From NCBI GenBank assembly GCA_902592445.1, contig CACJEN010000001.1:1-64000 (forward strand): a stretch of 64,000 nt of DNA, written 5' to 3'. Positions within the stretch are counted from its first letter, which is position 1, and each line of letters opens with the position of its first letter. Below, piece by piece: positions 13,186 to 21,841 of the stretch. The DNA is from an uncultured Pelagibacteraceae bacterium (GTDB lineage: Bacteria > Pseudomonadota > Alphaproteobacteria > Pelagibacterales > Pelagibacteraceae). The notes below the pieces were generated by a model, which searched no databases, had not been told where the DNA came from, and was given only the letters and a program-made list of their open reading frames with translations. The translations under genes and the position numbers were made by a program.

Positions 13186-13587
13186 TTATTTTGAAACTTC
13201 CTTAGTTTGAGTTTTTATTCCTTTTGAAGCTTCCTTTTTTATTTCCGCCTCTGAAATTATCTTTCCATCTTTAGCAAAAATTTTATTTATTCTAATTAAA
13301 GAAAACTGCTGTCTATGTCCATTTTTTCTTCTAGAGTTTTTTCTTCTTCTTTTTTTAAAAATTAATAATGTTCTATTTTTTCCATTTTTAATTAAGTCTG
13401 CTTCAACTTTAGCTCCTGAAATAGTTGGTTCTCCTAATTCAAGGTTTTTGTCGTCTCCGTAAGCTAAAACTTCTTTAAATTCTAATTTAGTTTCAGGTTT
13501 CGAATCTTCTAATCTTTCAATCTTAATTATTTCTCCAGCTTGCACTTTATACTGTTTTCCACCTGTTTTTATTACTGCGAATGACAT
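13186..13587 (-). CDS. rplU: 50S ribosomal protein L21
   Basis: FAVIKTGGKQYKVQAGEIIKIERL; KKRRRKNSRRKNGHRQQFSLIRI. Confidence 0.98.
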   Translation of the reverse strand: MSFAVIKTGGKQYKVQAGEIIKIERLEDSKPETKLEFKEVLAYGDDKNLELGEPTISGAKVEADLIKNGKNRTLLIFKKRRRKNSRRKNGHRQQFSLIRINKIFAKDGKIISEAEIKKEASKGIKTQTKEVSK

Positions 13588-13601
13588 AGTTAGTACTAAT
13601 T

Positions 13602-13641
13602 TTTATAAACAGCAATATAGTCAGGGTCAAATTATAGTCAA
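13602..13641 (-). promoter_or_regulatory. Two overlapping sigma70-type promoters for rplU-rpmA: TTGACT-N16-TATATT and TTGACC-N17-TATAAA (minus strand)
   Basis: -35/-10 hexamers read directly: GGTCAA 13625-13630 with TTTATA 13602-13607; AGTCAA 13636-13641 with AATATA 13614-13619. Confidence 0.65.
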
Positions 13642-13651
13642 GCTGAATAAC

Positions 13652-14368
13652 CTAGAAATTATCCTTTAAATCTCTCAATTTTGAAAATGTTTCCAAATCT
13701 TCAGATTTTAAAAAAATGTTGCAATTTAGCTCGTCCTCAATTGTGGTTGGTATAGTTGGCAATCCTTTGTCTAATAAATTTTTTATTTTTTCAAATTTTT
13801 TGTTTAACTTCTCATTTTGTTGATCTTGCATTTTACAAAACTCTGCATTTTTCATTGTGTATTCATGTCCACAGAATATTTTTGTATCTCTCGGGAAATT
13901 TTTAAATATTTGAAGCGAGGAAAACATTTGTTCATAGGTACCTTCAAATATTCTCCCACATCCTAAAGAGAATAATGTATCTCCAGTGAATAATAATTTA
14001 TCTTTTATAAAATAGAAACATATGTGCCCAGAGGTATGCCCTGGTATATGGAATACTTGAAAACTAAATTCATCTTTGCTCCAAATCTCTTTATCCTTCA
14101 AGTCTATATCAATTCCAGGTATTCTATGTTTATCTTCTACATATCCTATTACTTTGGCATTATATTTCTTTTTTAAATTTAAATTTCCTCCAATGTGATC
14201 AAAATGATGATGCGTATTTAATATATACTTTAAATTAGCTTGATTACTTTCTACAGAATCAATTACTGGTCCTTCTTCACTTGGGTCTACAACACATGCA
14301 TTTTTTTTACTGTCTATAATTAAATAAGAATAATTATCTTCTAGACATTTTATAATTTCAACATTCAT
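13652..14368 (-). CDS. gloB: Hydroxyacylglutathione hydrolase (glyoxalase II)
   Basis: NTHHHFDHIGGN, HIPGHTSGHICFY, FTGDTLFSLGCGRIFEGT. Confidence 0.96.
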   Translation of the reverse strand: MNVEIIKCLEDNYSYLIIDSKKNACVVDPSEEGPVIDSVESNQANLKYILNTHHHFDHIGGNLNLKKKYNAKVIGYVEDKHRIPGIDIDLKDKEIWSKDEFSFQVFHIPGHTSGHICFYFIKDKLLFTGDTLFSLGCGRIFEGTYEQMFSSLQIFKNFPRDTKIFCGHEYTMKNAEFCKMQDQQNEKLNKKFEKIKNLLDKGLPTIPTTIEDELNCNIFLKSEDLETFSKLRDLKDNF

Positions 14369-14965
14369 TTATTTCTCTATTAAAAAAATACCTAATTGTG
14401 ATTCTAAATTTCTCCATGCTAAATTTTTAGAACTTAAATTAAGAGTTTTATCATTTTTTAATGCTAAAGATTTAAAAATTTTTATTTCTCTTTTTGAACA
14501 AAAATTGAAAAAATCCCTCAAAGTGCACATATGCAAATTAGGTGTATTATACCATTCATTAGGAAGGTTTTCTGTAACTGGCATTGTGCCCTTAATTAAT
14601 AAATTAAGACGAACTTTCCAGTAACCAAAGTTTGGTATAGTAACAATTGCTTTTTTACCAACTCGCAAAAGTTCGGAGATAACTTTTTCAGGATCTAAGA
14701 AAGCTTGAAGCGTCTGACTTAATATAACAAAATCGAATGAGTTATTTGGGAATTGTTGTAAGTCATTTTCTGCATTTCCTTCTATGACAGTCAGACCTTT
14801 TGATAGGCAATTTTGAACCCTATTTTTTGAAATTTCTAAACCACGTATTTTAGAAGTTTTATTATCCTTAAGAAATTTCATTAATTCTCCATCACCACAT
14901 CCAACATCTAAAACTTTAGAATTTTGCAATATTAGCTCAGAAATAACTTTAAATTCTTTTTTCAT
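14369..14965 (-). CDS. metW: Methionine biosynthesis protein MetW
   Basis: SAM-binding VLDVGCGDGELM; overlaps metX. Confidence 0.94.
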   Translation of the reverse strand: MKKEFKVISELILQNSKVLDVGCGDGELMKFLKDNKTSKIRGLEISKNRVQNCLSKGLTVIEGNAENDLQQFPNNSFDFVILSQTLQAFLDPEKVISELLRVGKKAIVTIPNFGYWKVRLNLLIKGTMPVTENLPNEWYNTPNLHMCTLRDFFNFCSKREIKIFKSLALKNDKTLNLSSKNLAWRNLESQLGIFLIEK

Positions 14966-16082
14966 TTACAGTTTTATAGTTTGTTTTTAAATAGTTCCCT
15001 AAAGTATCTAAAAAATCCGGTACATCTAAAAGAAATGAATCGTGTCCTTTGTCAGACTCTATTTCTACAAAACCAACATCTGCACCAATTGCGTTTAGCG
15101 CAATGACTATTTCTCTATTTTCAGCAGTTGGATATAGCCAATCTGAAGTGAATGAAATTACAAAAAATTTAGAAGTCGTATTACTGAAAGCATCTGATAT
15201 ATTACCATTAAATTGTTTTGATAAATCGAAGTAATCCATTGCTCTAGTTATATACAAGTAGCTATTTGCATCAAATCTATCTACAAACACTGATCCTTGA
15301 TATCTAAGATAACTTTCAATTTGAAAATCTGCATCAAAACTAAATTTCAAATCATCTCTCTCTTGTAACTTTCTACCAAATTTTTCTTGGAGACCTTTTT
15401 TCGATAAATAAGTAATATGTGCCGCCATTCTAGCAACAGCTAAACCTTTATCAGGACTTGTTTTATTTTGTTCATAAAAACCATTTTTCCAATTAGTATC
15501 AGCAAGTATTGCTTGTCTTCCAAGTTCATTGAATGCAATATTTTGTGCAGAATGACTAGATGTACAGGCAATCGGTATTGCAATATGTGCTTTATCCGGA
15601 AAATTTGAAACAAATTGTAATACCTGCATACCACCCATGGACCCGCCGATAACTGCAAATAATTTATCTATTTTAAAATGCCCTAGTAGATTGTATTGAG
15701 CATTAACCATATCATTAATTGTTATAACTGGAAAATTTGTCCCTATGGGTTTGCCTGTTTCTTCATCTATTGTGCTTGGACCATATGAACCCATACATCC
15801 TCCAATTACGTTAGCGCATATGACAAAAAATTTCTCTGTATCTATAGCTTTTCCTGGTCCAAGAGCGTAGCTCCACCAGCCATCTTTATTTGTAATAGGA
15901 TTTTTTCCAGAAGCAAATTGATCACCTGTTAATGCATGAAATACTAAAATAGCATTATCTTTTTTTTCGTTAAGAGTCCCATATGTCTCATATGAAATTG
16001 GAAAATTAGAAATTTCTTTTCCACAATCTAATTTTTGTGGTTTTGTTATTATAATATTTTTTAACTGTTTTAATTTATTCAT
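14949..16082 (-). CDS. metX: Homoserine O-acetyltransferase/succinyltransferase, MetX family
   Basis: ISYETYGTLNEKKDNAILVFHALTGDQFASG, GGSMGGMQ nucleophile elbow, GHDSFLL; ATG at 16082 preferred over the TTG-initiated extension to 16088. Confidence 0.95.
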   Translation of the reverse strand: MNKLKQLKNIIITKPQKLDCGKEISNFPISYETYGTLNEKKDNAILVFHALTGDQFASGKNPITNKDGWWSYALGPGKAIDTEKFFVICANVIGGCMGSYGPSTIDEETGKPIGTNFPVITINDMVNAQYNLLGHFKIDKLFAVIGGSMGGMQVLQFVSNFPDKAHIAIPIACTSSHSAQNIAFNELGRQAILADTNWKNGFYEQNKTSPDKGLAVARMAAHITYLSKKGLQEKFGRKLQERDDLKFSFDADFQIESYLRYQGSVFVDRFDANSYLYITRAMDYFDLSKQFNGNISDAFSNTTSKFFVISFTSDWLYPTAENREIVIALNAIGADVGFVEIESDKGHDSFLLDVPDFLDTLGNYLKTNYKTVNEKRI

Positions 16083-16112
16083 AATCAATTTAAGATTTAG
16101 CGAATTGAGAGG

Positions 16113-16172
16113 TAAAAAAACTTGTTTAGCAGGTTTTTTATAGCGCTCGCAATTCAGTTTAAATCAGCGCAG
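16113..16172 (-). promoter_or_regulatory. SAM-II riboswitch-like leader upstream of metX
   Basis: Minus-strand sequence TGCGCTGATTTAAACTGAATTGCGAGCGCTATAAAAAACCTGCTAAACAAG matches SAM-II landmarks: GCGCU/AGCGC stem, GAUUUAA, UUGC, 3' GCUAAA. Confidence 0.88.
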
Positions 16173-16176
16173 AAAA

Positions 16177-16205
16177 CTTTTACAAGATAGGTATTTACAT
16201 GTCAA
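16177..16205 (-). promoter_or_regulatory. Putative metX promoter TTGACA-N17-TAAAAG
   Basis: TGTCAA 16200-16205 and CTTTTA 16177-16182 on the plus strand; predicted start falls at the 5' edge of the riboswitch. Confidence 0.6.
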
Positions 16206-16269
16206 TTTTTTTGGAATTAATTGCTTCTTTTGTTTAAATATATAAATATTCACTTTAATAATTATCGAT

Positions 16270-17355
16270 ATGAATGTACCAAATTTTAAGAAAATAGACC
16301 TTGTCACCTACAAGCCAGGAAGGTCATTATTAAGCTCTAAAAAAAAAGTAATTAAACTGTCAGCAAATGAGTCGGCTTTTGGTGCAGGGGAAAGAGTAAG
16401 AAATATATTAAAGAATAGAAATAACAATATTTCAAAATATCCCGATAGTAAGTTTAAAAAATTAATAGAAACTATTTCAAAGAAATTTAATTTAAATAAA
16501 GAAAAAATTATATGTGGAGCAGGATCAGATGAAATAATACAAATGATTTGTACACTATTTCTTAATAAGGATGATGAAGTAGTTGTCCCACAGTACAGTT
16601 TTTTAATGTATAGAATTTATGCAAAAATTGTTGGAGCTAAGGTTAAGTTTTCAAAAGAAGTAAATTTTAAAGTTTCTGTGGATGAAATCTTGAAAAAAGT
16701 AGGTAGAAATACAAAAATAGTTTTTATAGCAAATCCAAATAATCCTACAGGCACTTATTTAACAAAAAAAGAATTATTAAAATTAAGAAAAAAATTAAAT
16801 AAGAAAATACTATTGGTTGTGGATGATGCGTACTTTGAATATATGATGAACAAAGATTATTCATCAGGATTAAATATTTTTAAAAATTTTAGCAATGTTT
16901 TTATTTTAAGGACATTCTCAAAAATTCATGGGCTTGCATCATTAAGAGTTGGTTGGGGGTATGGTGATAAAAAAATAATTAAAGAACTTTATAAAATTAA
17001 ACCACCATTTAATGTTAATAAATTTGCACAAGATTGTGCTGTAGAGGCTTTATATGACAACAAGCATATAAAAAATTCTATAAAACATAATACTTATTGG
17101 TGTAAAAAAATTAAGAGTGAGTTACAAAAATATGACATCACTACGAATGAAGTTACAGCAAATTTCTTTTTACTAAACTTTAAAAACTGTAAATTCTCAT
17201 CAAACTTTATCTCAAGAAAACTTGAGAATAGAGGAATCATAGTAAGAGAGATGTATGCATATGGAATAAAAAATTGTTTAAGATTAACAATAGGCAATGT
17301 TAAAGAGAATAAATTTTTTTTAAAACAGATGTCACTGATATTTAAAAATGTTTAA
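16270..17355 (+). CDS. hisC: Histidinol-phosphate aminotransferase family
   Basis: KLSANESAFGAGERV, IICGAGSDEIIQMI, ANPNNPTGTY, RTFSKIHGLASLRVGWGYG. Confidence 0.93.
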   Translation: MNVPNFKKIDLVTYKPGRSLLSSKKKVIKLSANESAFGAGERVRNILKNRNNNISKYPDSKFKKLIETISKKFNLNKEKIICGAGSDEIIQMICTLFLNKDDEVVVPQYSFLMYRIYAKIVGAKVKFSKEVNFKVSVDEILKKVGRNTKIVFIANPNNPTGTYLTKKELLKLRKKLNKKILLVVDDAYFEYMMNKDYSSGLNIFKNFSNVFILRTFSKIHGLASLRVGWGYGDKKIIKELYKIKPPFNVNKFAQDCAVEALYDNKHIKNSIKHNTYWCKKIKSELQKYDITTNEVTANFFLLNFKNCKFSSNFISRKLENRGIIVREMYAYGIKNCLRLTIGNVKENKFFLKQMSLIFKNV

Positions 17356-18247
17356 AAAATTATTGATTATAGGATGTGGATTAATTGGATCCTCTCTTTT
17401 GAGAGCATCTATAAATAAAAAAATTTCAAGGCAAATACTAGTTTTTGAAAAATCAAAAAAATATAAGAAGCAAATCAAGAGTATTAATTCAAAAATAATC
17501 ATTCTTAATAGGCTTGATAAAAATATATCTGATGTTGATTTCGTAATATTAAGCACTCCCATGAGTGAATACAAAAAAATAATTCCTATGCTAAATAAGT
17601 ATATTAAATCAGATTGTATAATTACTGACATAGGATCAACTAAATTGAATGTTTTAAAAATCAAAAATAAAGAATTAAATAAATCATTAACATGGATTAT
17701 GAGTCATCCAATTGCAGGTTCAGAGGTTAGTGGACCAACTCATGGTACAAAAAATTTATTTCTTAATAAATGGTGTATTGTTTTTGAAGATAAAAATAAA
17801 ACAAAGCAAAAAAAACTATTAAAATTTTGGAAAATAATTGGCTCAAAAACAGTTATAATGAAGGCTGATGAGCACGATAAAATTTTTTCTATTACCAGTC
17901 ATTTGCCACACTTAATTTCCTATAATTTAATCAAAACGGCATTAGATTTTCAAAAGAAACACAAAAAAAATATCATTAAATTTAGCGCTGGAGGATTAAG
18001 AGATTTTTCAAGAACGGCGGCATCCAACGAAATTATGTGGAGAGATATATTTTTTAATAATAAAAAGAATATGTTAGATGCAATTAATTTGTTTATCAAA
18101 AATTTAAATGAATTTAAAAAAAATATAACTAATTCTGAAAATTCAAAAATATTAAAAAAATTAAAAAACTCTAAAAAAGTTAGACGTCAAATTATTGAAC
18201 TTAAGCAAGATGTTTCTAAGCCAAATTTTGGAAGAGAAGATAATTAA
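17348..18247 (+). CDS. tyrA: Prephenate/arogenate dehydrogenase
   Basis: LIIGCGLIGSSLLRA; SHPIAGSEVSGP; SHLPHLISYNL. Confidence 0.94.
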   Translation: MFKKLLIIGCGLIGSSLLRASINKKISRQILVFEKSKKYKKQIKSINSKIIILNRLDKNISDVDFVILSTPMSEYKKIIPMLNKYIKSDCIITDIGSTKLNVLKIKNKELNKSLTWIMSHPIAGSEVSGPTHGTKNLFLNKWCIVFEDKNKTKQKKLLKFWKIIGSKTVIMKADEHDKIFSITSHLPHLISYNLIKTALDFQKKHKKNIIKFSAGGLRDFSRTAASNEIMWRDIFFNNKKNMLDAINLFIKNLNEFKKNITNSENSKILKKLKNSKKVRRQIIELKQDVSKPNFGREDN

Positions 18248-18984
18248 ATTGAAAAAATTTTTTTAACTTTTAAATCTGCAGTTTTTTCAATAAGCTTAAT
18301 CGTTTGATTTATTGGCATTATCAAAACTTTTTTTCTTGGTCCATAGGCATGTATAAGTTTCTTTGAGTTTAAACATAATGCTACATGTCCTTTCCAGTAT
18401 ATTAAATCACCTAGCTTATAATTTCGTTTATTCTTTTGTCCTTTTTTGAAATTAATTTGCTTATTTGTGTCTCTCTCAAAAAAATTGTTATTAAAGTTGT
18501 AAGTAATTTGAATTAAAGCCGAACAATCAATACCCTCGAAGGTTTTACCACCCCATAAATATTTGCATTTTAAAAACATTTTTGTGATTGATTGAAAATT
18601 CATTTTATAATCTATATTTGAAATATCACATTTCTTTACCCATTTGTTTCTCTCAAATTCTACATATTGTTTTTTTTTATTTAAAATTCTTATTCTACTA
18701 TTAAAGGGTAAATAAAATTTTGTTTTTAAGAACTTTTTATTATTTGTAAACACTCTTGATTTTAGCTTTTTAATTTTGTGAGTTGGATTTAAATTTAATT
18801 TATATGAAATTTTTTTAGCATACCCAGTATAATTATCATGAACACTTTTAATTTTATAAAAATTGTTTTTTTTATTTAAAATTTTTATTTTTTCTCCGTA
18901 GACTATTTGGCTAGATAAATTAGCTTTTTGTTTAGGTTTTTCATTTATATCCAAAATATAATTAGTACAAAAAAAACTACTCAT
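18244..18984 (-). CDS. NlpC/P60 family peptidase with N-terminal SH3-like region
   Basis: YLWGGKTFEGIDCSALIQ, GDLIYWKGHVALCLNSKKLIHA (Cys/His catalytic motifs). Confidence 0.88.
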   Translation of the reverse strand: MSSFFCTNYILDINEKPKQKANLSSQIVYGEKIKILNKKNNFYKIKSVHDNYTGYAKKISYKLNLNPTHKIKKLKSRVFTNNKKFLKTKFYLPFNSRIRILNKKKQYVEFERNKWVKKCDISNIDYKMNFQSITKMFLKCKYLWGGKTFEGIDCSALIQITYNFNNNFFERDTNKQINFKKGQKNKRNYKLGDLIYWKGHVALCLNSKKLIHAYGPRKKVLIMPINQTIKLIEKTADLKVKKIFSI

Positions 18985-20398
18985 TATTTATCTTTAACTT
19001 ATCTTTTATCATCCATAAAAACCCCAATGAGGGAAAAACCATTATTGTCGTAATAATAAAAAAAACTACCCAATCATTATGTGAATTTGTTGATGTATTC
19101 AAAAATTCCAAATTATCAACTACATAACCAGAAAATGATGAAAAAACATTTTTTCCTAAGGTAGCAATAGAAGCCATCAAAGCATAATGAGTAGCAGTAT
19201 AGGTTCTATCAACTAAAACAGATACAAAAGCAACAAATATGACAGTTGAAATTGCTGAAGTAATTTCGTCTAGAATAACTGCTGAAGCAAATAATAAATC
19301 AGATTTTCCATACCATGCAAGTACAGAAAACAAAAGATTAGTTGAAGCCATTAATAAGCCAGCAATAATCATTCCCTTAATTAAGCCTGAACGTATAGCA
19401 AAAAAACTCCCAAGAATTGTAAATATAATTGTTACTATGTAACCATATCCTTTGGAATAAAGAGCAATATCTTTTTTTGAAAAACCAATATCATCATAAA
19501 AAATTATAGACATTCTACCAAGAAATGCTTCACCAATTTTAAAAAGAAATAAAAAAATTATAATATAAATTCCAATTTTAATTCCTCTGCTTTTAAAAAA
19601 ACTTACAAAAGGTCCTAATAAAGTTTTTTTTTGTCTCATCTGTAAATTTATGGGTTTTGCCTCTGGAATGAACATCAATGAGATATTACAAATTAAGATA
19701 AATATTGTGAGTAATAAAAAAGTAATTTGCCAAAAGTTTTGAATTCCTAAGCCCTCTAAATATTCAGCAAGAAACAAGGTTATAATTCCACCTACTTTGT
19801 ATCCAGTAAACCAACCAATAACCATCACTCCAGCACCAGCAGACATAGATCCACTTTCATTTTTCTTAATTTGTTCTATTCGCAAAGCATCTGTCACAAT
19901 ATCTTGCGTGGATGATGCTATGGCGATTATCAATCCAGCAAGTCCAATTATCCAAATATTATCTTTAGGGTCATGCAATCCCCATATTATTAAGCAAGAT
20001 AGAATTATAAATTGCATAAATACTATCCAACTTTTTCGATGACCAATTATTTTTGTAATTAATGGTAATTTTATCAAATCAATTAATGGAGACCATATCC
20101 AATTAAAACCATACACAATTCCAATTAAAGAAAGAAATGCAACTTGGGTTCTGCTAAACTCATTGTCTCTCAACCAAAGTGTTAGAGCAGTATAAATGAG
20201 CACAAATGGAAAGCCCTGAATGATTCCTAGTAGCAAGATCCGAACCATTCGTCTCTCAAAGTATAACGAAATCGTATTTAATACTGATTTAGTTTTTATA
20301 TCTATTTTCAATATTTTCTCCAAAAGGAAGGAATAAACAACACAAGCACTGCAAATAGTTCCAACCTTCCTAGTATCATTCCTATACTCAAGATCCAT
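18977..20398 (-). CDS. MFS permease, AmpG-like (muropeptide transporter family); real start probably near 20320 rather than 20398
   Basis: MVRILLLGIIQGFPFVLIYTALTLWL, many TM helices, GVMVIGWFTGYKVGG; the 91-nt overlap with trkH suggests an overextended N-terminus. Confidence 0.85.
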   Translation of the reverse strand: MDLEYRNDTRKVGTICSACVVYSFLLEKILKIDIKTKSVLNTISLYFERRMVRILLLGIIQGFPFVLIYTALTLWLRDNEFSRTQVAFLSLIGIVYGFNWIWSPLIDLIKLPLITKIIGHRKSWIVFMQFIILSCLIIWGLHDPKDNIWIIGLAGLIIAIASSTQDIVTDALRIEQIKKNESGSMSAGAGVMVIGWFTGYKVGGIITLFLAEYLEGLGIQNFWQITFLLLTIFILICNISLMFIPEAKPINLQMRQKKTLLGPFVSFFKSRGIKIGIYIIIFLFLFKIGEAFLGRMSIIFYDDIGFSKKDIALYSKGYGYIVTIIFTILGSFFAIRSGLIKGMIIAGLLMASTNLLFSVLAWYGKSDLLFASAVILDEITSAISTVIFVAFVSVLVDRTYTATHYALMASIATLGKNVFSSFSGYVVDNLEFLNTSTNSHNDWVVFFIITTIMVFPSLGFLWMIKDKLKINNE

Positions 20399-21756
20399 TT
20401 TGAAAAATTAGACAGGTAAGAAAAATTTCCATTTGGACCTATTACATCGCCTAATCCAGGTCCAACATTTGAAATAGATGTGGCAGCAGCAGATATAGCT
20501 GTAACGAAATCTAAACCATCTACAGATAGCAAAGCAGTAATAACAAAGAAAATTAATATATACAAGAATATGAAAGAAATAATTGATGCCATAAATTTTT
20601 CATCAACATTATTTTTATCATATTTAATATTAAATATTCCTCTAGGATAAATAATTCTTTTTAATTGATTTGATATAAATTGATAAAGTATTTGAACTCT
20701 AAATATTTTAATACCGCAAGCAGTAGATCCAGCGCAACCACCTATAAACATTAATATTAAGAAATAAATAAGTGGAAACTGACCCCATTTACTAAAATCA
20801 TTTGTTACATATCCAGTTCCAGTTAAAATTGAAACAACATTGAAAGATACTTCTCTGAGGTTTATTTCAAATATGCTCTGATTTTTCACAGATAGGTAAA
20901 GAAAAATTATAAAAATAGAAAAAATTAAGATTTTTATAAAAGTTTTTATTTGGGTATCGCTAATAAATATTTTTTTATCACCTCCCAAATATTTAATATA
21001 AGCAATAAATGGTACACTTCCGAGGATTATAAAGATAATAGCTGTTAGTTCAATAAATCCACTGTCAAAATAACCGATAGATTCGTTGTAATTGGAAAAT
21101 CCTCCAGTTGCTATCGTTGTCATTGAATGGACAATGCTATCAAAAAAACTCATTCCAAAAATTTTATAGAAGAAAGCGCAGACTAAAGTTAATGATGAGT
21201 ATATAGCAATTAATCTGATGGAAATTTCTTTAGACTTAGGTAATATTTTTTCTGGTGTATGGGTATTTGAAATAACAAATAATTGCATACCTCCAATATT
21301 CATTATTGGCATTAAAGTAATTGCCATTACAATAATTCCAATTCCCCCCAACCATTGAAGCATTGCTCTCCATAATAAGATTGCTTTTGGTGTTTCATTG
21401 AGATTTGTGAGTATAGTTGATCCAGTAGTTGTGATTCCTGACATACTTTCAAAAAATGCATTTGTGAATGAAAGACTTAAATCTGAGAAAACAAATGGTA
21501 AAGAGCCAAATATTGCAATACTTAACCATGATAGTGCCGTTAAAAGAAATGCTTGAGGTAAAGTTAATTTTTTTTCGTAATCTAAGTTTGATAAAAAAAA
21601 TAGAACTCCAAAAATTATCGAAACTAAGCCAGATCCAATAAAACCAGAGTCTACTTGATTATAATAAAATTGCGCTATAATAGGCACAATCATAGATAAT
21701 CCTAAAATAATTTGTAAAACACCGAGTATAAAAAAAACGGTTTTATAATTGGACAT
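20308..21756 (-). CDS. trkH: Trk-type potassium uptake protein TrkH
   Basis: SMSGITTTGSTIL, TTIATGGFSNYNESIG, GTGYVTNDFSKWG, FIGGCAGSTACGIKIFR selectivity loops. Confidence 0.95.
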   Translation of the reverse strand: MSNYKTVFFILGVLQIILGLSMIVPIIAQFYYNQVDSGFIGSGLVSIIFGVLFFLSNLDYEKKLTLPQAFLLTALSWLSIAIFGSLPFVFSDLSLSFTNAFFESMSGITTTGSTILTNLNETPKAILLWRAMLQWLGGIGIIVMAITLMPIMNIGGMQLFVISNTHTPEKILPKSKEISIRLIAIYSSLTLVCAFFYKIFGMSFFDSIVHSMTTIATGGFSNYNESIGYFDSGFIELTAIIFIILGSVPFIAYIKYLGGDKKIFISDTQIKTFIKILIFSIFIIFLYLSVKNQSIFEINLREVSFNVVSILTGTGYVTNDFSKWGQFPLIYFLILMFIGGCAGSTACGIKIFRVQILYQFISNQLKRIIYPRGIFNIKYDKNNVDEKFMASIISFIFLYILIFFVITALLSVDGLDFVTAISAAATSISNVGPGLGDVIGPNGNFSYLSNFSKWILSIGMILGRLELFAVLVLFIPSFWRKY

Positions 21757-21841
21757 TTTGATTGGACATTATTTTATGGTAAATAAATTTCAACTCTATA
21801 AGAGTTATTAAATACGTTATTTTTGAGTATTTTGCATTTAT

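Noticed and set aside
20320-20398. 91-nt overlap between the MFS permease ORF and trkH as a real nested coding region
   Set aside because: The extra N-terminus (MDLEYRNDTRKVGTICSACVVYS) is hydrophilic and not family-like; an overextended start is more likely.
21785-21841. Small repeat AACTC-tata-GAGTT before lysS as a T-box or other leader RNA
   Set aside because: Five-base stem with no further structure or conserved T-box motif; too little sequence.
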